From the NCBI RefSeq assembly GCF_900105115.1, contig NZ_FNRV01000001.1, forward strand, positions 2,042,001 through 2,106,000: 64,000 nt of DNA, in the 5' to 3' direction. This DNA is from Pseudomonas mohnii. Lineage in GTDB: Bacteria > Pseudomonadota > Gammaproteobacteria > Pseudomonadales > Pseudomonadaceae. The position numbers were made by a program, and so were the translations under genes. Below are positions 44,241-53,587 of this stretch, piece after piece. The notes beneath the pieces are model-generated. The model saw only the letters and a program-made list of their open reading frames with translations. It was not told where the DNA came from and did no database searches. Position 1 is the stretch's first letter, and every line of letters begins with the position of its first letter.

Positions 44241-45536
44241 TCATGGCAGCCAACCCAGAAAGACGAACCACCCATAATTAATCGGAGCTAAAAAGACGAA
44301 CGTGATGAATGCAAGCGCCAGACTCAATCGCAACGCTGCCACGAAAGGAATTCTTCCCATTTCAATAGCGAGAACAATCGGCGAAGCCTGGTAAGGCAAG
44401 AGCGGCGTAGAAAAGCCGATCACTTGCATCATTAGAACACTCAGTAATGGCAAACCAGACGCAGTAGCCATCGACTGTGCCAAGGGCGTAAATAACGCTG
44501 GCACCCCATTCGCTGTCACCACAAAATTGAGCAGTGTGGATAAACCTACGATTGAGGCATAGCTGTGGAATGGTGAGGTCGGGTCCAAAGGTGCAAGGGC
44601 GAGTACTTCATTGCCTATTAATGCACCGAGTCCGGTGTGCCCTACCAGTGCGGCGAGTCCGAGGATTGCCGCGACATAGATAGCGGTCCGATGATTGACC
44701 TCCTGACCAAATTCCTCACTGGATACGAATCCCACCCGTGGCAGGAGGCATAGGCAAGCGGCGACGAGACCAACCCACGCCGGAGAAATACCGTGCAAAG
44801 AGTCGGTAAGCCAGAGTCCGAGCGTTGTCAAAAGAAGAAGTCCCAACCTCTTTTCCTCAGGACTCCAAGGGCGAGAAGGTTCCAACTCTATGCTTTTTTT
44901 CACTTTATCTGGAAACAACCAGACGACACATGCACAGAGTGCAAGTCCCTTCATAAAGCCAAGTACCGGCGCGTGCAATATCAGATAAGGCAAATAAGAT
45001 AGTTGCAGGCCGTACGTGGTATCGATCGCACCCGCCATGACAAGATTTGGAACATTCGCAGGCAGAATGGACGCCGAAAGCTGAAAGGTTCCAAAGCCGA
45101 CAGCGAGTGAGAGACCTATACGTCCTGGACTCTTATCCCCGAACCCCACTCGGTCAGCAAGCGCCAGGACAATCGGCATCAGAAGTGCAATACGTCCCAT
45201 GTTGGAAGGCATAACAAAGGCAAGCATGTACGTGAGGCCGACAATACCAAAGACCATTTGCGCATACGATCTGGAAAGATAAGCCGCGAGCCCCCCCGCA
45301 CATCGAGAGGCCAAACCCGTCTTGCGAATGGCAATTCCAATGACATAGCCACTGATAACGAGCCAGAACGCGGCGGAGGTAAACCCGGAGAAGACCAACG
45401 AGGCGGGAGCCACATGGAGAATCATCGCGAACGCAAAGAACAAAAGTGCAGTCAGGTATTCTGGAAGCCCGCGTGTTGCCCATAGTGTGATTGTCACAGC
45501 CACCAAACCGGCCACTGCAATCAGTTGCATATCCAT
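44241..45536 (-). CDS. SLC13 (DASS) family anion permease
   Basis: A 431-residue membrane protein with about eleven helices. The N-terminal region ITLWATRGLPEYLTALLFFAFAMIL and the motifs SAAFWLVISGYVIGIAI, MPSNMGRIALLMPIVLALA and QVIGFSTPLLPYQASPIVLA resemble divalent anion:Na+ symporters (dicarboxylate, citrate, sulfate). The substrate is unknown. Composition is AT-richer than the neighbourhood. It is divergent from the LysR gene at 45713, which is likely its regulator. It may be a laterally acquired uptake module. Confidence 0.8.
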   Translation of the reverse strand: MDMQLIAVAGLVAVTITLWATRGLPEYLTALLFFAFAMILHVAPASLVFSGFTSAAFWLVISGYVIGIAIRKTGLASRCAGGLAAYLSRSYAQMVFGIVGLTYMLAFVMPSNMGRIALLMPIVLALADRVGFGDKSPGRIGLSLAVGFGTFQLSASILPANVPNLVMAGAIDTTYGLQLSYLPYLILHAPVLGFMKGLALCACVVWLFPDKVKKSIELEPSRPWSPEEKRLGLLLLTTLGLWLTDSLHGISPAWVGLVAACLCLLPRVGFVSSEEFGQEVNHRTAIYVAAILGLAALVGHTGLGALIGNEVLALAPLDPTSPFHSYASIVGLSTLLNFVVTANGVPALFTPLAQSMATASGLPLLSVLMMQVIGFSTPLLPYQASPIVLAIEMGRIPFVAALRLSLALAFITFVFLAPINYGWFVFLGWLP

Positions 45537-45712
45537 GTTGCCTTCCTTTATTTCGCAGACTTGGTTTACTTCTTGACCTACTAAGACCCTGCCGCCTGAC
45601 TTTATCCCGACCGAATCACTGACGGCATCTTTAATTCAAAAGAAGCATGGCGCCACACGAACGATATGTCTAATATTTAAAAAATATCAAATTAGTATTT
45701 TTGGAGTCCTAA

Positions 45713-46600
45713 TTGGAACTCAGACATCTACGTTACTTCGTCGTCACAGCCCAAGCCGAGAATTTCACGCGAGCAGCCGAACAACTTGGAATTGCCCAAC
45801 CCCCGCTTGGGCAGCAGATACGTGATTTGGAAGATGAAATAGGTACGCCGCTTTTCCACCGTGTAGGACGCGGCGTCATACTCAGTGACGCAGGTAAGGC
45901 ATTTCTGATATCGGCACACGATATTCTTGCGCGTGCCGAGGACGCTCAAAAAAATGCGCGCCGTGTTGCGCGAGGTGAGGTTGGCTCATTGAAGCTGGGC
46001 TTCACCGAATCCGCCTCATTTAACGATACCGTTACAGGCTTGATCAGACGTTACCAGCAACAGCACCCCAAGGTGGAGGTAAACCTGGAAGAAAACGATA
46101 GCGAATCGCTCATTTCCAGGCTCGGTCATGGCGACATTGACGCAGCCTTTGTCAGGCCGCCCTTTGCTATGGGCGGCGACATTGACTTCATCACCTTATC
46201 CGAAGAACCACTTATTGTTGTCCTGCCTGATGGACACTCATTAATGTCACGCAAGGAGCTGTCGCTTGCTGATTTACGGCAGGAGAATTTCATCCTGTAT
46301 TCGCGCAAGTCCGGTTATGGGCTAAGTGCAGATATCGTGGCCGCCTGCCGTCAATCTGGATTCAATCCGACCATCCGCCAGCAGGCCCCCCAACTATCGT
46401 CCGCTGTAAACCTGGTATCTGCGGGAATGGGTATTGCGGTAGTACCCGAATCAATGCAGCGAATTGATCGCGATGGCCTGCATTACAGAGCGCTTCGGCT
46501 TGATTGGCCCAAGGCTGTACTTGGACTGGCCACGCGAAAAGCAAATCGGTCTGCAGTCGTCGACGATCTGATTACTTCGGCAAGAATCGAAACTTCGTAA
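45713..46600 (+). CDS. LysR family regulator of the SLC13 transporter
   Basis: A 295-residue LysR protein: the HTH is MELRHLRYFVVTAQAENFTRAAEQLGIAQPPLGQQIRDLEDEIGTPLF (1-48), and LKLGFTESASFNDTVTGLIRRYQQQHPKVEVNLEEND opens the effector domain. The start is TTG at 45713, with GGAG seven bases upstream; no ATG is available nearby. BenM/CatM-like regulators of aromatic metabolism have a similar N-terminus. It is divergent from the SLC13 gene and shares its lower GC. Confidence 0.88.
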   Translation: MELRHLRYFVVTAQAENFTRAAEQLGIAQPPLGQQIRDLEDEIGTPLFHRVGRGVILSDAGKAFLISAHDILARAEDAQKNARRVARGEVGSLKLGFTESASFNDTVTGLIRRYQQQHPKVEVNLEENDSESLISRLGHGDIDAAFVRPPFAMGGDIDFITLSEEPLIVVLPDGHSLMSRKELSLADLRQENFILYSRKSGYGLSADIVAACRQSGFNPTIRQQAPQLSSAVNLVSAGMGIAVVPESMQRIDRDGLHYRALRLDWPKAVLGLATRKANRSAVVDDLITSARIETS

Positions 46601-46973
46601 ATAGATCTTCCGATACAAACCATGCTATTCCGAGCTGCAACTACCTGCCCAGTATCAGTAACGCGTCTGAAGTATCCAGGTGGCGAAAACCAGTCCCTGA
46701 ATCGGCAGCAAAACAACACGACAAAATTCTGATGGCATAAGTCAGCGGATTCCGGTTTAGCCGTAGACAAACTGCAAGAAACCATCGTTTGCGAAGGTCT
46801 GCCGACCTCCTTTTCGCAAGAGCGTTTCCACCCGGCATTCCGGTGCAGTTCATCTGAATGTCGAAGCGACTTATACCCGCCCTGCCGGCCCAGTCTTGAG
46901 CCGACTTGATGTCACTCGTGGACAGGCACACTATTAGTTTCCCGAAGCCATGATTCGCTAACGGAGTAGCAAA
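46601..46973. other. Non-coding stretch between acquired pair and GST gene
   Basis: 373 bases without a convincing ORF on either strand. It contains no REP. It looks like decayed sequence at the right edge of the SLC13/LysR cassette; I could not match it to a known transposase. Confidence 0.4.
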
Positions 46974-47642
46974 ATGGAACATGCACTGAAGATCCTCGGT
47001 AAAGCCTCGTCGATCAACGTCCGCAAGGTCTTGTGGACGTGCGAGGAACTGGGTCTGTCCTACGAGCGTGAGGATTGGGGCAGCGGTTTTGCCTCGACCC
47101 ACAGCCCTGAGTTTCTGCGGCTCAATCCCAATGCAAAGGTGCCGGTGATCATCGATGAGAACGGGGCGCTGTGGGAATCCAACACCATCTGCCGTTACCT
47201 GGCCGGCAAACACCACCATCACCATGCCGAGCTGCTACCCACCGAACCGGCCGCGCGGGCCCGGGTGGAACAGTGGATGGATTGGCAGGCGATTGAGCTC
47301 AATCCGTCCTGGAGCCATGCATTCATGGCGCTGGTGCGCAAGGACCCGGAATTCCAGGACCCGGAATTCCAGGACCCGGAATTCCAGGACCCGCATCGAC
47401 TGGACGTCAGTGTGCGCGACTGGAACCAGAAGATGGGCATCCTCGAACATCAGCTGGCAACCACCAAGGCTTATGTGGCCGGGCCCACATTCACCTTGGC
47501 CGATATCGTCATCGGGCTGTCGGTCAATCGCTGGTTGATGACACCGATCGAGCGCCCCGATTACCCGGCCATCGATGAGTACTTCAGGCGTTTGGCGCAG
47601 CACCCCGGTTTTCTCAAGCATTGCTGCAACGGCTTGCCTTGA
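46974..47642 (+). CDS. Glutathione S-transferase
   Basis: A 222-residue GST. The N-terminal thioredoxin-like domain (1-80) contains KASSINVRKVLWTCEELGLSYERE, the cis-Pro in NAKVPVIID and the ESNTIC glutathione-binding Ser. The C-terminal helical domain starts near residue 90. Five consecutive histidines (AGKHHHHHAELLP) connect the domains and occur naturally. Residues ~124-140 contain three copies of DPEFQ, encoded by an exact 15-bp tandem repeat at 47343-47387, lengthening the helix 4 region compared with relatives that have one copy. Confidence 0.9.
   Translation: MEHALKILGKASSINVRKVLWTCEELGLSYEREDWGSGFASTHSPEFLRLNPNAKVPVIIDENGALWESNTICRYLAGKHHHHHAELLPTEPAARARVEQWMDWQAIELNPSWSHAFMALVRKDPEFQDPEFQDPEFQDPHRLDVSVRDWNQKMGILEHQLATTKAYVAGPTFTLADIVIGLSVNRWLMTPIERPDYPAIDEYFRRLAQHPGFLKHCCNGLP
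47343..47393 (+). repeat. In-frame 15-bp tandem triplication in the GST gene
   Basis: GACCCGGAATTCCAG is present three times without a mismatch, followed by a partial copy GACCCG. It adds DPEFQ repeats and keeps the frame, so copy number can vary without killing the gene. Confidence 0.95.
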
Positions 47643-47836
47643 GCACTCCGTGTGCCAGTGTGCATCGGTGTCGGCCCGGCGGTCGAACCCTGCCGCCTGA
47701 CGGCAAGGCTTGACCGCAAACGTCCGATACTCACCGGACAAAACAAATTAAGCACTTGATATATAAGATATTTATCTTATAGGCATATTAATTGCTCAAC
47801 ACACTGCACCGCCAATACCTACAAGGTCTATTTATC

Positions 47837-48409
47837 ATGCTGGTCAGTGCAAAATTAAACCAGGTGACGCCACTGCCCAAACGGCCCGGTGAAAATCCAA
47901 ACGCCGACGCCGCTGCCGGGCTTCAGAGCGGCCTTCAAGGCGCCATGATGCAAGCGCTGCAAAACAATGTGCAGACGCAAACCGCGCACGCCAGCGAGCA
48001 GGTACAGGCATCCGCCACACAACTCGCCACGCAACAGGTCAGCCAGGCCAGTAAAATCAGTGACAACGTTGATGAAGCGTTCGCCAAGACCCGCGTGAAT
48101 CTGCAGGCGACGACTGCAAGCGTACCGGCGGACACCCAGAACAAGGTCGGCAGTGGCTCGGCCACCGACGAATTCAAGGACTATATGAGCAAAACGCCTG
48201 AACAGCGTTTGCGCGACAGCATTCTGAAAGAGATGGGCCTGACGGAAGACCAGGTAAAAGCCATGCCTCCTGAACAACAGTTGGCGATTGGCAAGGAAAT
48301 CGCCGAGCGCATGCAGGACAAGGTGAAACTGGCGCAGGCCGAGAAAGACAACGGCAGCAGCGGTAAAGGCAGCAGTCAGGTGGTCGACAAGTTCCTTGCT
48401 TCGCTTTAA
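47837..48409 (+). CDS. Hypothetical alpha-helical protein
   Basis: A 190-residue hydrophilic protein that I cannot name. The N-terminal half is Gln/Ala/Thr-rich and probably helical (LQNNVQTQTAHASEQVQASATQLATQQVSQ). The C-terminal part EFKDYMSKTPEQRLRDSILKEMGLTEDQVKAMPPEQQLAIGKEIAERMQDKV contains a short GLTEDQVKAMPPEQ...IGxEI motif that recurs at the C-terminus of several Pseudomonas hypothetical proteins. There is no signal peptide or membrane segment. I chose ATG 47837. It is followed by a strong terminator. Its promoter region is AT-rich (TATATAAGATATTTATCTTATA near 47758). Confidence 0.7.
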   Translation: MLVSAKLNQVTPLPKRPGENPNADAAAGLQSGLQGAMMQALQNNVQTQTAHASEQVQASATQLATQQVSQASKISDNVDEAFAKTRVNLQATTASVPADTQNKVGSGSATDEFKDYMSKTPEQRLRDSILKEMGLTEDQVKAMPPEQQLAIGKEIAERMQDKVKLAQAEKDNGSSGKGSSQVVDKFLASL

Positions 48410-48421
48410 TGGCGCCGGAAT

Positions 48422-48450
48422 AAAAAGGGGCCCTCTTACCGGGCCCCTTT
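48422..48450. terminator. Terminator between the hypothetical protein and the PAS-MCP gene
   Basis: AAAAAGGGGCCC, a TCTTACC loop and GGGCCCCTTT give a strong stem flanked by A and T runs; it can serve both convergent genes. Confidence 0.85.
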
Positions 48451-48464
48451 GCATTTGGCCGCAA

Positions 48465-49784
48465 TCAATTCAACTGCAAGGTCGAATTGAACTGGCTGAT
48501 GGCGTCCACCACGTGCCGCGAGCCCTGTTGAATCTCCAGAATCACCTCCCCCGCCTCATTCGCCAGCTCTACCCCAAGCCCGGTTCGACTCAAGCTCGAC
48601 TGCATGCTCGACACAGCACTGACTGACAAATCGTGGTTCTTGCGCACCACTTCGACAATTTCCACCGTTGCCTGGCTGGTGCGTGCGGCCAGGCTGCGCA
48701 CTTCATCGGCCACCACCGCGAAGCCACGTCCATGCTCGCCGGCGCGGGCCGCTTCGATGGCGGCGTTGAGGGCCAGCAGGTTGGTCTGATCGGCAATGCC
48801 GCGAATGGTCTGAACAATGGTGCCGATGATGTCGGACTGTTTGCTGACGGCCTCGATGCTCACCGCCGCTTCGTTCAAGTCGCGGGAAATGTCCTGGATG
48901 ATCTGCACTGTTTGCTGCACCACCTCGGACCCTTTGCGCGCGCAGGCATCGTTTTGTACCGAGGTGCTGTGGGCCGATTCCGCGGCCGTTTGCAGGGTAG
49001 TGACCTGCTCGGTGATGTTGCTGGCGAACTTCACCACTTTGTACAGCCGGCCCTTGGTGTCGAACAGCGGGTTGTAGGACGCTTCCAGATAAACCATGTG
49101 GCCGAACTTGTCCTTGCGTTCGAATCGGTGCGAGTGATATTCGCCGCGATTGAGTGAGGCCCAGAACGCTCTGTAGTTTGGCGATTCACTTTCGCTGCGG
49201 TGGCAAAACAAACTGTGATGCTGGCCGACGATTTCATTGAGCGAGTAGTGCATGGTTTTCAAGAAGTTGTCGTTGGCCGTGATCACCTTGCCGTCGGGGG
49301 TGAATTCGATCACCGCCATGGAGCGCCCGATCGCGGCGAGCATGCTCTCGTTTTCGTGTTCTTCGTAGACTCTCGCCGAAATGTCGCTGGCGATTTTAAT
49401 CACACTGCTCACTTGCCGATCAGGACCGTAGACCGGCATGTAGCTGGCTTCGAGCCAGATCTCCTTGCCGCTCTTGTTCAAGCGTGAAAAGGTGCCACTG
49501 ACGGGCTCGCCACGGGCCAGGTCGCGCCACAACCTGGCGTACTCTTCGCTGCGGTAAAACGCCTCTTCGCAAAATATCCGGTGGTGCTTGCCGCGTACTT
49601 CTTCGACGCTGTAACCCATGGCGCTGCAAAAGTTTTCGTTGGCATCGAGCACAATGCCGTCCGGGGTAAATTCAATCATCGCCATCGAACGGCTAATGGC
49701 GGCCAACTTGGCATTGGCCTCGCTCAGCGCACAGCTGAAACGTTCGATTTCCTGCAGGTCAGCCTTGTGATGTAGGTTGAACAT
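48465..49784 (-). CDS. bdlA: PAS-PAS chemoreceptor-like protein, BdlA homologue
   Basis: A 439-residue cytoplasmic protein without membrane helices. Two PAS domains, about residues 25-140 and 147-262, each start with the repeated MAxIEFTPDGxVxxANxNF. The signalling domain contains [45 protein letters not shown] (about 333-377). This is the architecture and length of BdlA, the biofilm dispersion regulator of P. aeruginosa. The homology call is from architecture; a dispersion role here is inference. AAGGTGG precedes the ATG. Confidence 0.8.
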   Translation of the reverse strand: MFNLHHKADLQEIERFSCALSEANAKLAAISRSMAMIEFTPDGIVLDANENFCSAMGYSVEEVRGKHHRIFCEEAFYRSEEYARLWRDLARGEPVSGTFSRLNKSGKEIWLEASYMPVYGPDRQVSSVIKIASDISARVYEEHENESMLAAIGRSMAVIEFTPDGKVITANDNFLKTMHYSLNEIVGQHHSLFCHRSESESPNYRAFWASLNRGEYHSHRFERKDKFGHMVYLEASYNPLFDTKGRLYKVVKFASNITEQVTTLQTAAESAHSTSVQNDACARKGSEVVQQTVQIIQDISRDLNEAAVSIEAVSKQSDIIGTIVQTIRGIADQTNLLALNAAIEAARAGEHGRGFAVVADEVRSLAARTSQATVEIVEVVRKNHDLSVSAVSSMQSSLSRTGLGVELANEAGEVILEIQQGSRHVVDAISQFNSTLQLN

Positions 49785-50365
49785 GTTCGTACCACCTTGA
49801 GCGCGGTCTTTTGATTAATGAAAGTTGCTGATCTTTCAAATCCACCACTACGTTCCACAGAACACACGCGCCCCATCCACGGGAGGGACTTGTCAGGTGA
49901 TAAATGATGTTTAATCGGAGGGTCCCTTTAGTGACACTCTTATCAAGACATCCTTCTCTTGATCGCCCGGATTCGGGCCAGCCCTAACCTACTCACAAGC
50001 AAACTCCCTTTACCCGATTGCTCCATTTTGCCAAGCCTGGGTGCCTTGCAATGCGCACTCTCACGGTTGAACGCCAGTCACTCGGAAGCCACCGACATGG
50101 TTAGTTACAGATGAGCATAGACAGCCGTCATGGCTAAGCAAGGCCACTAGTCGGCCAGCACTGAGGACAAAATCGGTTCAGTCTTGGTGTGACTGAGAAG
50201 GCATCCCAAACAGGGATCGCTGGGCAGCATCGAAGTCATGAGGCATGGCGTTGCTCGGATCGGGATCATTTCCCTTCTGTGCAACGACGCCGGGTTTTCT
50301 TGCAGATTTTTTTCTTCACTGGACGAACAGCGGGAGCCCTTGGACCGGGCTCCCTGATCACGGGA
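49785..50365. other. 580-base region with no convincing gene
   Basis: No ORF with a ribosome site or recognisable sequence is visible on either strand. A near-perfect hairpin GGGAGCCC ... GGGCTCCC at 50331-50353 lies downstream of the Lys-rich small gene and may end its transcript, although no T-run follows. Confidence 0.45.
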
Positions 50366-50476
50366 TCAATGACCGAAAATATCGACTTTCTTGGCCTTCT
50401 TGTCCGCACGCTTCTCAATGGCGGTTTTTGCCGGTTTTTTCTTTGCTGCTTTCTTTGAATCCATACCTTTGGACAT
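50366..50476 (-). CDS. 36-residue Lys/Ala-rich protein
   Basis: A tiny basic protein, MSKGMDSKKAAKKKPAKTAI followed by EKRADKKAKKVDIFGH. GGAG nine bases upstream of the ATG, the strong positive charge and the recurring KKxAKKK pattern match small, conserved Pseudomonas proteins that I recall only as hypothetical. An RNA- or DNA-binding role would fit the charge but is speculation. It is divergent from the GNAT gene at 50580. Confidence 0.65.
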   Translation of the reverse strand: MSKGMDSKKAAKKKPAKTAIEKRADKKAKKVDIFGH

Positions 50477-50579
50477 GATGCGTACTCCACTCACACGGGA
50501 TGTGAGATCAGGTATACACCTATCCTTGGGGTAGCGTTCTTTTATAATCGCCCGCTTTGCACACCGACAGTCCGGTCCC

Positions 50580-51008
50580 ATGCCCAACACTCAGTACACC
50601 CGGCTCGATGAGCCTTTATGGCCGTTGATAAACAAGTTTTATCGCGCCCACCAATCGTCGATGAAAGCAGTTCGCGACGCGCAATTGTGGGTCGCCCGGC
50701 GCGACGAAATCGTCGGAGCATTGTGCTTGCGGCCGGTGTCCGGCGGGCATTGGCTGACGGGGTTGTTTGTCGATCCGGCCTGTCGCGGGCAAGGCATCGC
50801 TGCTGCGTTGATCGCTGCCGCGGTGAAGGACGCCGCAAGCCCGGTCTGGCTGTTCTGCCACCCGGACTTGCGCGGTTTTTATGAGCATCGCGGCTTTGTC
50901 TTCGATCCGCAGATGCCCTATGCCATGACAGAGCGCCTGAGCCGTTACGCGCGCAGCAAGCCGATGATCGCCATGGGCCTGGAACCGCTGGTCAGGACCA
51001 TAGGGTAA
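50580..51008 (+). CDS. GNAT family N-acetyltransferase
   Basis: A 142-residue acetyltransferase. LTGLFVDPACRGQGIAAALIAAAVKDAASPVWLFCHPDLRGFYEHRGFVFD (about 62-112) has the acetyl-CoA-binding RGQGIA loop and the C-terminal YExxGF motif. The substrate is unknown. The gene is single. A hairpin follows at 51048. Confidence 0.88.
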   Translation: MPNTQYTRLDEPLWPLINKFYRAHQSSMKAVRDAQLWVARRDEIVGALCLRPVSGGHWLTGLFVDPACRGQGIAAALIAAAVKDAASPVWLFCHPDLRGFYEHRGFVFDPQMPYAMTERLSRYARSKPMIAMGLEPLVRTIG

Positions 51009-51047
51009 CCGGTGAGTCGGAGCGAGTGACAATAGCGTCGAGATCAC

Positions 51048-51074
51048 CTGTGGGAGCACGCTCGCGCCCACAGT
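51048..51074. terminator. Hairpin between GNAT and def
   Basis: CCTGTGGG and CCCACAGTGG form a short GC-rich stem around AGCACGCTCGCG; it looks like a compact REP and may act as a terminator for convergent genes. Confidence 0.5.
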
Positions 51075-51089
51075 GGTCTTGTTGAGGAT

Positions 51090-51629
51090 TCAATCGTCGG
51101 CGTTCGGATCAAGGTCCGGAAACATCACCTCGGTAAAACCGAACTTGCTGAAATCGCTGATGCGCGACGGGTATAACCGGCCGATCAGGTGATCACACTC
51201 ATGCTGCACGACTCGCGCATGGAAACCCGAGGCGATGCGCACAATGGGCTCGCCCTTGGGATCGAAGCCTTCATAGCGGATGTGTTGATAACGATCCACG
51301 GCGCCGCGCAAACCGGGCACCGACAGGCAGCCTTCGAAACCTTCTTCCAGCGTCGGACTCAGCGGGGTGATCAACGGATTGATCAGGATCGTCTGCGGCA
51401 CGGCTTCGGCTTCCGGATAACGCTCGCTGTGCTCGAAGCCGAAGATCACCAGTTGCAGGTCGACGCCGATTTGCGGTGCGGCGAGGCCGACACCCCCCAC
51501 GCTTTCCATGGTCTGGAACATGTCGTCGATCAATTGCCACAGTTCCGGGCTGTCGAACATCTCGGCCGGCACCGGCGGGGCAATGCGCAGCAGGCGTTCA
51601 TCGCCCATTTTCAGAATTTCACGGATCAT
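51090..51629 (-). CDS. def: Peptide deformylase
   Basis: A 179-residue metallo-hydrolase with all three motifs: [10 protein letters not shown] (46-55), EGCLSVPG (99-106, metal ligand Cys101) and QHECDHLIG (142-150, metal ligands His143 and His147 and catalytic Glu144). It removes the formyl group from nascent proteins. It is not next to fmt, so it is probably a second paralogue. Its start is two bases after the yihY-like stop, pointing to one operon with that gene. Confidence 0.93.
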   Translation of the reverse strand: MIREILKMGDERLLRIAPPVPAEMFDSPELWQLIDDMFQTMESVGGVGLAAPQIGVDLQLVIFGFEHSERYPEAEAVPQTILINPLITPLSPTLEEGFEGCLSVPGLRGAVDRYQHIRYEGFDPKGEPIVRIASGFHARVVQHECDHLIGRLYPSRISDFSKFGFTEVMFPDLDPNADD

Positions 51630-51631
51630 GC

Positions 51632-52588
51632 TCAGGCTTCGTCAGTGGTTGGTTTGAGCGAGTGGTCCCGGCCCAGTCCCGACACATGGTGTTTGGGTTC
51701 GATGCTCGGGCCTTGCTCGCCGGGGACTTTTTCGCCCGGGTCCTTGCCTTCCTTGGACATGTGCTCGATCACCGCATTCATCTCGGCACCGAGCAACAGC
51801 ACCGCAGAAGAAATATAGAAATACAGCAACAGCACGATGATCGCGCCGATACTGCCATACATGGCGTTGTAGTTGGCGAACTCCTTGACGTAGAAACCGA
51901 AGCCCAGGGACGCGATGATCCACACCACCACGGCCAGTACCGAGCCGGGCGTGATGAAGCGGAACTCCTGTTTGACGTCGGGCATCACGTAGTAGATGAG
52001 CGCCACGGCCACCATCAGCAGAATCACGATCACCGGCCAGCGGGCGATGGTCCAGAGCGTGACAATGAAATATTCGAGGCCGACTTGCGCCGCGATCCAG
52101 CTCATCACTTGCGGCCCGAGCACCATCAATGCGGCGGCGATCAACAGCATGCCGGCGACGCCGACGGTGTAGAAAATCGACAGCGGGACACGCTTCCACG
52201 CCGGTCGGCCTTCGACCACATCGTAGGCGGCGTTCATCGCACTCATCATCAGCCGCACGCCGGCAGAGGCCGTCCACAGGGCGATCACGATACCCACAGA
52301 AAGCAGCCCACCCTTGGACTGCTGGAGTTGGTCGATCACCGGGTTCACCTGCTCCAGGGCCTGGGGCGGCAGTACCAGTTCCGATTGCAGGCGCAACCAG
52401 GAGAAGAAGTCCGGCAGGTGCAGGAAGCCGATCAGGGCGATCAGGAACAGAATGAACGGAAACAGCGAAAACAGCATTTGATAGGCGAGCGCCGAGGCAT
52501 AGGTCGACATCTCGTCGTCGATGAACTCGGTGACCGTGCGCACCATCACACGGTGCAAGGGCAGACCTTTCATGTCCGGAAAAATCAT
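51632..52588 (-). CDS. YihY/BrkB family inner-membrane protein
   Basis: A 318-residue membrane protein with about six helices. The region [35 protein letters not shown] matches the N-terminus of the YihY/virulence factor BrkB family, and [33 protein letters not shown] the C-terminal signature. The role is unknown; despite the name, the family is not RNase BN. GGAG lies upstream of ATG 52588. The peptide deformylase gene follows in the same transcript. Confidence 0.88.
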   Translation of the reverse strand: MIFPDMKGLPLHRVMVRTVTEFIDDEMSTYASALAYQMLFSLFPFILFLIALIGFLHLPDFFSWLRLQSELVLPPQALEQVNPVIDQLQQSKGGLLSVGIVIALWTASAGVRLMMSAMNAAYDVVEGRPAWKRVPLSIFYTVGVAGMLLIAAALMVLGPQVMSWIAAQVGLEYFIVTLWTIARWPVIVILLMVAVALIYYVMPDVKQEFRFITPGSVLAVVVWIIASLGFGFYVKEFANYNAMYGSIGAIIVLLLYFYISSAVLLLGAEMNAVIEHMSKEGKDPGEKVPGEQGPSIEPKHHVSGLGRDHSLKPTTDEA

Positions 52589-52715
52589 TAGCGTCTCCTT
52601 TCGCCGCAAACAAAATGGTGGGTTAAGTCGTGGCGACTCAAGGGCCGTTGTCTACATCAAAATACTCTAGCTGGCGCCTTTGAAACAATTTCAGCCCTCA
52701 AGTTCAGGCTGACAC

Positions 52716-52746
52716 AAAAACGGCCATCCGCGGATGGCCGTTTCTT
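52716..52746. terminator. Terminator after the CsbD gene
   Basis: AAAAACGGCCATCCG and CGGATGGCCGTTTCTT form a perfect stem. It lies 20 bases beyond the CsbD stop (minus strand), with T-rich flanks. Confidence 0.88.
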
Positions 52747-52765
52747 ACCTTTATTAAAGGCTGGG

Positions 52766-52957
52766 TTATGCCTTGTCGATGCCTTTCTTCAGGGCATCCT
52801 TGGCTTTGCCAACGGCTTGCTGGGCTTCGCCTTTCTTTTCCTGCATCACGCCTTCGGCGCGCATTTTGTCGTTACCGGTGACTTTACCCACGCCTTGCTT
52901 GACGTTACCGGTTGCTTCGTTGGCCATGCCTTTTACTTTATCGCCAGTGCTGCTCAT
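52766..52957 (-). CDS. CsbD family stress-response protein
   Basis: A 63-residue protein with the CsbD signature DKVKGMANEATGNVKQGVGKVTGNDKMRAEGVMQEKKGEAQQAVGKAKDALK. It is Lys/Gly/Ala-rich and probably disordered. CsbD proteins are general stress proteins of unknown mechanism. The ATG at 52957 has GGAGAAACACC upstream. It is followed by a strong terminator. Confidence 0.92.
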   Translation of the reverse strand: MSSTGDKVKGMANEATGNVKQGVGKVTGNDKMRAEGVMQEKKGEAQQAVGKAKDALKKGIDKA

Positions 52958-53157
52958 GGTGTTTCTCCTGTGAACATCTCGATGAAAAAGGTCGTTACAC
53001 AAGGTTGACCGGAAGCGTTTGCACGGAGTTTCATTTATTTTCGTCCCGACATTTCATCGTTCAGCGCAGGTTGGGCTTTATGTTTGCCCGGCAACCCCCG
53101 AGAATGCCGCAACGTATTCAGGCCATGGCGCTGAAGATCCAATCCCGTAGGAATGTT

Positions 53158-53535
53158 ATGAAACTCGATAAAAAGCAGGCCATTGCCCGCAGAAACCAGG
53201 AACTCGGCGGTGCAGTGCTTGGCGTCAACAACTGCCACTTCACCGAATTGAACCGCAACCGCAACATCTGGTGGTTCGATATTCCGGTCGCGCGTCTGGC
53301 CATTGGTCAGTACGAGTGGATTCACCTGCTGATGCACGCCCCGGAAACCGACGAACTGTTGCACCTGAAAGTGCCGACGGTATTCCTGCGCGAGAAGCTC
53401 GAAGGTCTGGTGGTGCGCAACCAGGGCAAGCGCAAGGCCGCATTGAGCCTGGAACTGAGCGCCGACAAGGACTCGTACCTGCAGGACATGCGCCCGGCGG
53501 GCACCAACGTCAATTTCGCGCCGTTCCGGCAATAA
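53158..53535 (+). CDS. Conserved hypothetical protein
   Basis: A 125-residue soluble protein that I do not recognise. WWFDIPVARLAIGQYEWIHLLMHAPETDELLHLKVPTVFLREKLEGLVVR shows a mixed alpha/beta fold rather than low complexity. AGGA is six bases upstream of ATG 53158. The extended frame upstream to 52912 runs through the CsbD gene and has no ribosome site. A strong terminator follows directly. It is not linked in operon to either neighbour. Confidence 0.75.
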   Translation: MKLDKKQAIARRNQELGGAVLGVNNCHFTELNRNRNIWWFDIPVARLAIGQYEWIHLLMHAPETDELLHLKVPTVFLREKLEGLVVRNQGKRKAALSLELSADKDSYLQDMRPAGTNVNFAPFRQ

Positions 53536-53557
53536 CCCTCGCCACAAGAGCACCAAC

Positions 53558-53585
53558 AAAAAGCCCCGCGTCTGCGGGGCTTTTT
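53558..53585. terminator. Bidirectional terminator between hypothetical gene and fadD1
   Basis: AAAAAGCCCCGCG, TCTG and CGGGGCTTTTT form a strong stem with A- and T-runs on both sides, serving both convergent genes. Confidence 0.93.
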
Positions 53586-53587
53586 GA

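Noticed and set aside
47205..47225. Five histidines in the GST, resembling a cloning tag
   Set aside because: They lie in the middle of the protein between the two domains, within normal GST sequence, so they are natural.
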